Assembly (NCBI GenBank): GCA_016927635.1
Contig: JAFGMJ010000223.1
Location: 1 to 11,047 of the forward strand
Length of the DNA: 11,047 nucleotides
Source of the DNA: Actinomycetota bacterium
GTDB lineage: Bacteria > Actinomycetota > Humimicrobiia > Humimicrobiales > Humimicrobiaceae
Direction: 5' to 3'
The stretch's first letter is position 1. Every line of letters starts with the position of its first letter. Shown here one piece after another: positions 7,165 through 11,047 of the stretch. The translations under genes and the position numbers were made by a program. The notes under the pieces are model-generated. The model was given only the letters and a program-made list of their open reading frames with translations, did no database searches and was not told the origin of the DNA.

Positions 7165-8382
7165 TTGGAAGACAATAAGGAAAACAAAGATTTAAAGGAT
7201 CTTTTAAATTGGGACGAGGATAACGGGCAAACAGAAAAAATAGAAAAACCTGTGCAGAAAAAAAGCAAAAAAGTATTAAAAAGGGAAGCAAAAGAACTTG
7301 AAAAAAAGAAAAGGCTTGAAATAATCAACTCAAGAAGAAAATCAAGGCTAAATAAAAAGGCAAGAATATTGATAATCGCAGGTGCAGCCATTGCAGCTGT
7401 TGCAGTAATCATATGGGTTTTGTTCGGTTATTTTGGAATAGGTATAGATCTTACTAGGACTATTGCCCGTGCAGATGATCTACGCGTGAGCGCTGCGGAA
7501 CTGAATGAATATATGGAATTTATTAAAAATCAGAATCCAGAATCAATACCTCCCGAAGATGATGAGCAGTACACCGTTATAAAGCAGAATATTCTTGATT
7601 CTCTAATAGTTTTAAAGGTTATAGAATCATATGCTCAAAAGAATGGAATGATTGTATCACAGCAGGATATTGATGCCGAGTATGAAAAGGTTATAGCAAG
7701 CTACCCTTCTGAGGATGATTTTTACAAGGATCTTAAGGATAAAAAAATAAGCATGAGTTTTTTTGATAAGCAGATTGTCAATCAGATAATGAGAGACAGG
7801 ATTTTTCTTGAAGTAGCTGGTGGTATAAGCGTGAGTGAAGATGAAGCAGTTAAATACTATGAAGATAATACTGCAGAATTGTTTACTGTGCCTGAACAGG
7901 TAAAAGTCAGCCATATACTTGTAAAATTCAACATACCTGAAGGCGGGGAACTAAATGACGCCGTCAGAAAAGAAGCAAAAGATAAAATTCTTGATATAGA
8001 AAAGCAGCTTGCAGACGGCGGAGATTTTGCTGAACTTGCAAAAAAATACAGTGATGATACCGCAAGCGCCCAGAATGGTGGGGACATAGGCTTTATAAGC
8101 ACAGGCCAGACAGTGCCTGAATTTGAAGAAGCAGCATTTGCCCTATCTGTGGGCCAGTACAGTTCACCCATCGAAACATATTATGGATATCATCTTATAA
8201 CTGTAACTGAAAAAAATGAAGCATACATTAAAACTTATGAAGAAGTTAAAGAAACAATAAATAATTATCTTTTAAGCAACAAGCAAATGGAAGCATGGCA
8301 GGATTTCATCTTTGATTTAATAGAAAATACAAATATTGAGTATAAGACATCTTTAAAAGGACAGTTGCTGGAACAGAAATAA
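7165..8382 (+). CDS. Membrane-anchored SurA/PrsA-type foldase with a parvulin (PPIC) domain
   Basis: Predicted peptidyl-prolyl cis-trans isomerase and chaperone acting outside the cytoplasmic membrane on secreted proteins. Of 405 residues, 1-66 are highly charged and Lys/Glu-rich. A single hydrophobic segment (about 67-92) follows, with basic residues just before it, so the N terminus should be inside and the rest outside. I see no Cys lipobox, unlike the Bacillus lipoprotein PrsA. Residues 105-235 resemble the SurA N-terminal helical chaperone region. The parvulin domain (about 243-351) has VKVSHILVK (246-254), FAELAKKYSDD (288-298), GGDIGFI (305-311), PEFEEAAFAL (318-327) and GYHLITV (341-347). 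The TTG start follows GGAAGGA (7150-7156) at eight bases. It lies 61 bases after mfd and 44 before mazG. PpiD-like is an alternative label. Confidence 0.9.
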   Translation: MEDNKENKDLKDLLNWDEDNGQTEKIEKPVQKKSKKVLKREAKELEKKKRLEIINSRRKSRLNKKARILIIAGAAIAAVAVIIWVLFGYFGIGIDLTRTIARADDLRVSAAELNEYMEFIKNQNPESIPPEDDEQYTVIKQNILDSLIVLKVIESYAQKNGMIVSQQDIDAEYEKVIASYPSEDDFYKDLKDKKISMSFFDKQIVNQIMRDRIFLEVAGGISVSEDEAVKYYEDNTAELFTVPEQVKVSHILVKFNIPEGGELNDAVRKEAKDKILDIEKQLADGGDFAELAKKYSDDTASAQNGGDIGFISTGQTVPEFEEAAFALSVGQYSSPIETYYGYHLITVTEKNEAYIKTYEEVKETINNYLLSNKQMEAWQDFIFDLIENTNIEYKTSLKGQLLEQK

Positions 8383-8426
8383 AGCGTATGCCAAAAACAC
8401 GCTGTTAAAATGCAGGAGAAAGATTT

Positions 8427-9305
8427 ATGGAAACAGGTAATAATGATAATAAAAAATTTCATGAAAAAGATATATATGATATGCATGATAGCGGTGAACT
8501 TTTTTTAGAGCTAGTAAGTATTATGCAAAGGCTACGTTCTGAAAATGGCTGTATATGGGACCGCGAACAGACACATCAGTCAATAAAAAAGAACCTTATA
8601 GAAGAATCTTATGAAGCGCTTGAGGCAATAGAAGACAAAGATTACAGAGGGCTAAAAGAAGAGCTTGGCGATATACTTCTTCAGGTGGTTTTTCATAGCC
8701 GGATTGCAGAAGAAGAGAATAATTTTAATATTAATGATGTTATAAAAGAAATAATAAGTAAATTGATAAGAAGGCACCCGCATGTATTCGGAGATAAAAC
8801 TGTAGAGAGCAGCAGGGAAGTGCTTACAAACTGGGAAAGCATTAAAAAAGCTGAAAGGAAAGGAAAAAATAAGGAAAGTCTTTCAATTTTTTCAAATATA
8901 CCAAAAATATTGCCTTCACTTCATTATGCTTATGAAATACAGAACAGGGCAGCAAGGCTTGGGTTTGACTGGGATAGTATAGATGGAGTATTTGAAAAAA
9001 TAAATGAAGAAATCTCTGAGCTCTGGAAGGTTTTTTCATCTGCCAAGAGAGAAAATCTGGATAATACAAATAAAAAGTCGGAACTGATGGAGGAGACTGG
9101 CGACCTTCTTTTCAGTATAGTCAATCTGACCAGGCATTTAAAACTTGACAGTGAAGAATGCCTCAGGTACACATGCAAGAAGTTTATACAGAGATTTGAT
9201 TATATGGAAAAATATTGCCAGGGAAACGGGCTTGATTTTGCAAGCCTCTCGCTTCCTGAAAAAGAAAAACTCTGGGAAATTGCAAAAAGCCAATATTTGC
9301 TCTAA
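8427..9305 (+). CDS. mazG: MazG nucleoside triphosphate pyrophosphohydrolase, two-domain form
   Basis: Hydrolyses NTPs or dNTPs to monophosphates and pyrophosphate, thought to clean damaged nucleotides from the pool and, in E. coli, to affect ppGpp. The 292 residues hold two tandem all-alpha MazG repeats. The first has CIWDREQTH (42-50), metal ligands EESYE (59-63) and ELGD (79-82), then the RRHPHVFGD stretch (115-123). The second has the conserved RAARLGFDW (174-182), EEISE (194-198) and EETGD (222-226). Both EExxE/ExxD metal sites look complete. The first signature is normally CPWD; here the Pro is replaced by Ile. Residues 1-22 are an ordinary polar lead-in. The ATG at 8427 sits eight bases after AGGAG (8414-8418). 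Its position after mfd matches both Bacillus and actinobacterial clusters. Confidence 0.95.
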   Translation: METGNNDNKKFHEKDIYDMHDSGELFLELVSIMQRLRSENGCIWDREQTHQSIKKNLIEESYEALEAIEDKDYRGLKEELGDILLQVVFHSRIAEEENNFNINDVIKEIISKLIRRHPHVFGDKTVESSREVLTNWESIKKAERKGKNKESLSIFSNIPKILPSLHYAYEIQNRAARLGFDWDSIDGVFEKINEEISELWKVFSSAKRENLDNTNKKSELMEETGDLLFSIVNLTRHLKLDSEECLRYTCKKFIQRFDYMEKYCQGNGLDFASLSLPEKEKLWEIAKSQYLL

Positions 9306-9343
9306 TATTTTTATGACAATTGTTTTTTTAATTTTAAACTTAA

Positions 9344-9802
9344 ATGGATAAAAATATAAAAGAAATAGGCGGATTATCCCGTAAAGCAAAAATAAATATT
9401 TTTATCTCTGTTTTTCTGCTTTTCATTATAATAGCTGTTTTTTCTTCAATAAGGCAAATCACGAATATAATTCAAAACAGGGAAAAAATACTGGAACTGG
9501 AAGAAAAGCTTAATTATTACAGGCAGGAAAATATCAAGTTGCTTGCCGAAGAGAAATCTCTTTATGAAAAAGAAGCTATAGAATCTGAGGCCCGAAAACA
9601 GTTTAATATGACTAAAGGCAGTGAAACAAATTTTTTCATCGAGCTCATAGAGCCGGACAGTAAAGGCATTGAACAAGCTGAAGCAATGCAATCTTCAAAA
9701 GATATGGAAACATTTACAATGGATTATTCCGGCAATGTGTACCAGGAAGCCGATTTATGGCAGAATATACGGATTCTTTATGAAAATGAGATAAGAGATT
9801 AA
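9344..9802 (+). CDS. Septum formation initiator, DivIC/FtsB-like
   Basis: A small bitopic membrane protein of the divisome, expected to pair with an FtsL-type protein and FtsQ/DivIB at the septum. Of its 152 residues, a short polar N terminus (1-15) precedes one membrane segment (about 17-36). A heptad-like coiled coil follows (about 41-78, including REKILELEEKLNYYRQENIK at 46-65). The conserved post-coil motif is seen as IESEARKQFNMTKGSETNFF (79-98), close to the family pattern of E..AR..L.M...GE..F. The tail (99-152) is acidic, variable and unassigned. The ATG at 9344 has no obvious ribosome site, and the T-rich 38-base spacer after mazG gives no better start. Position between mazG and ppx matches ftsB in Actinobacteria and divIC in Bacillus; the sequence alone does not choose between the names. 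Confidence 0.85.
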   Translation: MDKNIKEIGGLSRKAKINIFISVFLLFIIIAVFSSIRQITNIIQNREKILELEEKLNYYRQENIKLLAEEKSLYEKEAIESEARKQFNMTKGSETNFFIELIEPDSKGIEQAEAMQSSKDMETFTMDYSGNVYQEADLWQNIRILYENEIRD

Positions 9803-9861
9803 AAAACATTCAATTCAATATATCTTAAGATTTTTAAAAAAAATATAAAGAAACTGCATTC

Positions 9862-10890
9862 ATGAGACTTGCTGCAATAGACATAGGTACAAACTCCACA
9901 AGGCTTCTTATATCTGAAATTTTGCATACAGGCCAAAAAAGCAAAGTCGGTAAAGAATTTGAAAAGACTTCCAGTAATCATTTAAAAGAAAATGTAATCA
10001 GGCATCTGGTAAGGGACATGCATATTACAAGGCTTGGGGGCAATCTTGATAAAAGCGGGAAAATCAGCAAAAAGAATGCTATAAATACAATTACGGTATT
10101 GGGTAAATATCTTGAAATGATTGACCTTTATAAAGTTGAAAAATTCAGGGCTATAGGAACAAGGGCGCTGAGGCATGCAAAAAATTCTTTATGGTTTAAA
10201 AATCTCGCTTTCCACAAGACGGGCATAGAAATAGATATTGTTAGCCCCGAAGAAGAAGCAGCTCTCAGTTTTGAAGGTGCACTGGGGTTAATAAAACAAC
10301 CGTCAGGCTCCTTTGACTTAAATGCCGGCAAGAAATATGCAGACAATCTTTTAAACGGTAATACTCTTGTAATAGATATTGGCGGCGGCAGTACAGAGTT
10401 TATTTCAGGCAATATTAATGACGGCATATCCTATATTAAGAGTATAGAGATAGGGTCTGTAAATATTTCTGAGCGTTTTGATGTAAGTGATGTTTGCAGG
10501 CAATCAGATATCATAAAAATGAAAGAATTCATAAAAATAAATATCAAAGGTGCAATAAATGATATTATGTCAAACCCTGTCCGGCAGGTATATGGAGTGG
10601 CAGGGACAGTTTCTGCGCTTGCTTCTGTGGATATGGGCCTTGAAAAATACAATATGGATGCCTTAAACGGATATGTGCTCCTTCTTGATAATATCCTGGC
10701 AATACAAAATAGATTCTGCTCTTTATGTCTCGAAGAAAGAAAGAAGATAAAGGGCCTGGAGCCACAGAGAGCAGACATAATAATCGGCGGCACCGAAATA
10801 CTTGTCTCTGTAATGGAATGCCTTGGAAGAGACAAACTTATTGTAAGTGAAAACGATATTTTGGATGGAATTATTTACAGCATTTTTTAA
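9862..10890 (+). CDS. Ppx/GppA family phosphatase (exopolyphosphatase or pppGpp phosphohydrolase)
   Basis: A member of the ASKHA-fold Ppx/GppA family, which removes terminal phosphate from polyphosphate or from pppGpp; sequence does not tell which. It is 342 residues, the short two-domain form without the C-terminal HD domain of E. coli Ppx. Motifs are AAIDIGTNSTRLLI (4-17), RAIGTRALRHAKN (96-108), the SPEEEAALSFEGAL region with the likely catalytic Glu (128-141), VIDIGGGSTEF (170-180), EIGSVNISERF (196-206), YGVAGTVSALA (244-254) and GGTEIL (309-314). Two stretches look longer than in typical short homologues: about 22-46 and 148-166. The ATG at 9862 puts the first phosphate-binding motif at the expected place, but no strong ribosome site is seen. 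It lies 59 bases after the division gene, as in actinobacterial clusters. Confidence 0.92.
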   Translation: MRLAAIDIGTNSTRLLISEILHTGQKSKVGKEFEKTSSNHLKENVIRHLVRDMHITRLGGNLDKSGKISKKNAINTITVLGKYLEMIDLYKVEKFRAIGTRALRHAKNSLWFKNLAFHKTGIEIDIVSPEEEAALSFEGALGLIKQPSGSFDLNAGKKYADNLLNGNTLVIDIGGGSTEFISGNINDGISYIKSIEIGSVNISERFDVSDVCRQSDIIKMKEFIKINIKGAINDIMSNPVRQVYGVAGTVSALASVDMGLEKYNMDALNGYVLLLDNILAIQNRFCSLCLEERKKIKGLEPQRADIIIGGTEILVSVMECLGRDKLIVSENDILDGIIYSIF

Positions 10891-10912
10891 TTCTGGTAAA
10901 ATTATGCAGTCA

Positions 10913-10942
10913 TTCTCAAAAGGATGCAAACTCCACTTTAAT
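10913..10942 (+). promoter_or_regulatory. Candidate promoter for the tRNA-Leu gene
   Basis: TTCTCA (10913-10918) and TTTAAT (10937-10942) are 18 bases apart, matching four and five of the six sigma-70 consensus positions. A transcript from here would start near 10949, about a dozen bases before the tRNA. The 70-base gap after ppx shows no hairpin terminator, so read-through from ppx is also possible. Weak evidence in A+T-rich DNA. Confidence 0.3.
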
Positions 10943-10960
10943 TAATGTGTTTGTCTTTTT

Positions 10961-11047
10961 GCCCGAGTGGCGGAATTGGTAGACGCAACGGACTTAAAAT
11001 CCGTTGAGGTTTATCCTCGTGCCGGTTCGATTCCGGCCTCGGGCACC
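10961..11047 (+). tRNA. tRNA-Leu (anticodon UAA), cut at the window edge
   Basis: The cloverleaf can be drawn by hand. The acceptor stem pairs GCCCGAG (10961-10967) with CTCGGGC (11038-11044). The D arm contains GGTAGA. The anticodon stem pairs ACGGA (10988-10992) with TCCGT (11000-11004) around loop CTTAAAA, giving anticodon TAA at 10995-10997, which reads UUA. The long variable arm GAGG/CCTC (11006-11009 with 11015-11018) is typical of class II tRNAs. The T arm pairs GCCGG with CCGGC around TTCGATT. The discriminator is A at 11045 and the window ends at CC, so an encoded CCA is probable with its last base outside. It lies on the same strand as the upstream genes. Confidence 0.97.

Noticed and set aside
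8383..8403. AGCGT/ACGCT inverted repeat between the foldase gene and mazG
   Set aside because: Only five base pairs around an 11-base loop and no T tract; expected by chance.
9306..9343. T-rich spacer after mazG as an intrinsic terminator
   Set aside because: The T run is preceded only by the loop-less palindrome ACAATTGT, which cannot form a terminator hairpin; the downstream gene probably shares the transcript.
9145..9351. Plus-strand 68-residue frame overlapping the end of mazG
   Set aside because: It lies in another frame of mazG and its 3' end only just enters the division gene; no motif or ribosome site supports it.
9822..9835. Palindrome ATCTTAAGAT before the Ppx/GppA gene as an operator
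   Set aside because: A ten-base A+T-rich palindrome is likely by chance in this composition, and there is no second copy or nearby regulator gene.
10431..10835. 134-residue minus-strand reading frame inside the Ppx/GppA gene
   Set aside because: Antisense shadow of a conserved gene; no motif, no plausible start context.

Overview
The window is an A+T-rich stretch of bacterial chromosome in which every confident gene lies on the + strand. The order is glmU (short form), prs, rplY/ctc, pth, mfd, a membrane-anchored parvulin foldase, mazG, a DivIC/FtsB-like cell division gene, a Ppx/GppA phosphatase gene, and a tRNA-Leu(UAA) gene that reaches the right edge. I see no transposase, phage gene, CRISPR array or long repeat.

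The order glmU-prs-rplY-pth-mfd-...-mazG-...-divIC/ftsB-ppx is a conserved housekeeping neighbourhood in Gram-positive bacteria. In Actinobacteria the usual run is glmU-prs-rplY-pth-mfd-mazG-eno-ftsB-ppx. In Bacillus and clostridia, sporulation and related genes (fin, spoVT, yabP/yabQ, an S4-domain gene) are interspersed. Here both eno and the sporulation-linked genes are absent and a foldase gene sits between mfd and mazG. With the low GC and the heavy use of AGA/AGG and ATA codons, this fits a low-GC lineage near the actinobacterial/firmicute side of the tree, perhaps a deep-branching, uncultured actinobacterial group. That placement is inference, and a non-sporulating clostridial relative is the main alternative.

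Layout: 1-91 is a short leader. Positions 92-1123 carry a GlmU that stops after the uridyltransferase domain and a few left-handed beta-helix turns. An A+T-rich gap with possible promoters (1124-1280) precedes prs, rplY and pth (1281-3572). A 126-base gap leads into mfd (3699-7103). The foldase, mazG, divIC/ftsB-like and ppx genes follow with gaps of 38-61 bases, then 70 bases to the tRNA. The genes serve cell-wall precursor synthesis (GlmU), nucleotide precursors (Prs), translation (L25, Pth, tRNA-Leu), transcription-coupled repair (Mfd), extracytoplasmic protein folding, nucleotide-pool cleaning (MazG), division (DivIC/FtsB) and polyphosphate or (p)ppGpp metabolism (Ppx/GppA).

Most of the window is ordinary core genome. 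The observation most worth following is the naturally truncated GlmU. It keeps the uridyltransferase motifs I recognise but ends where the acetyltransferase active site would begin, so another enzyme must supply GlcNAc-1-phosphate if the pathway is complete.
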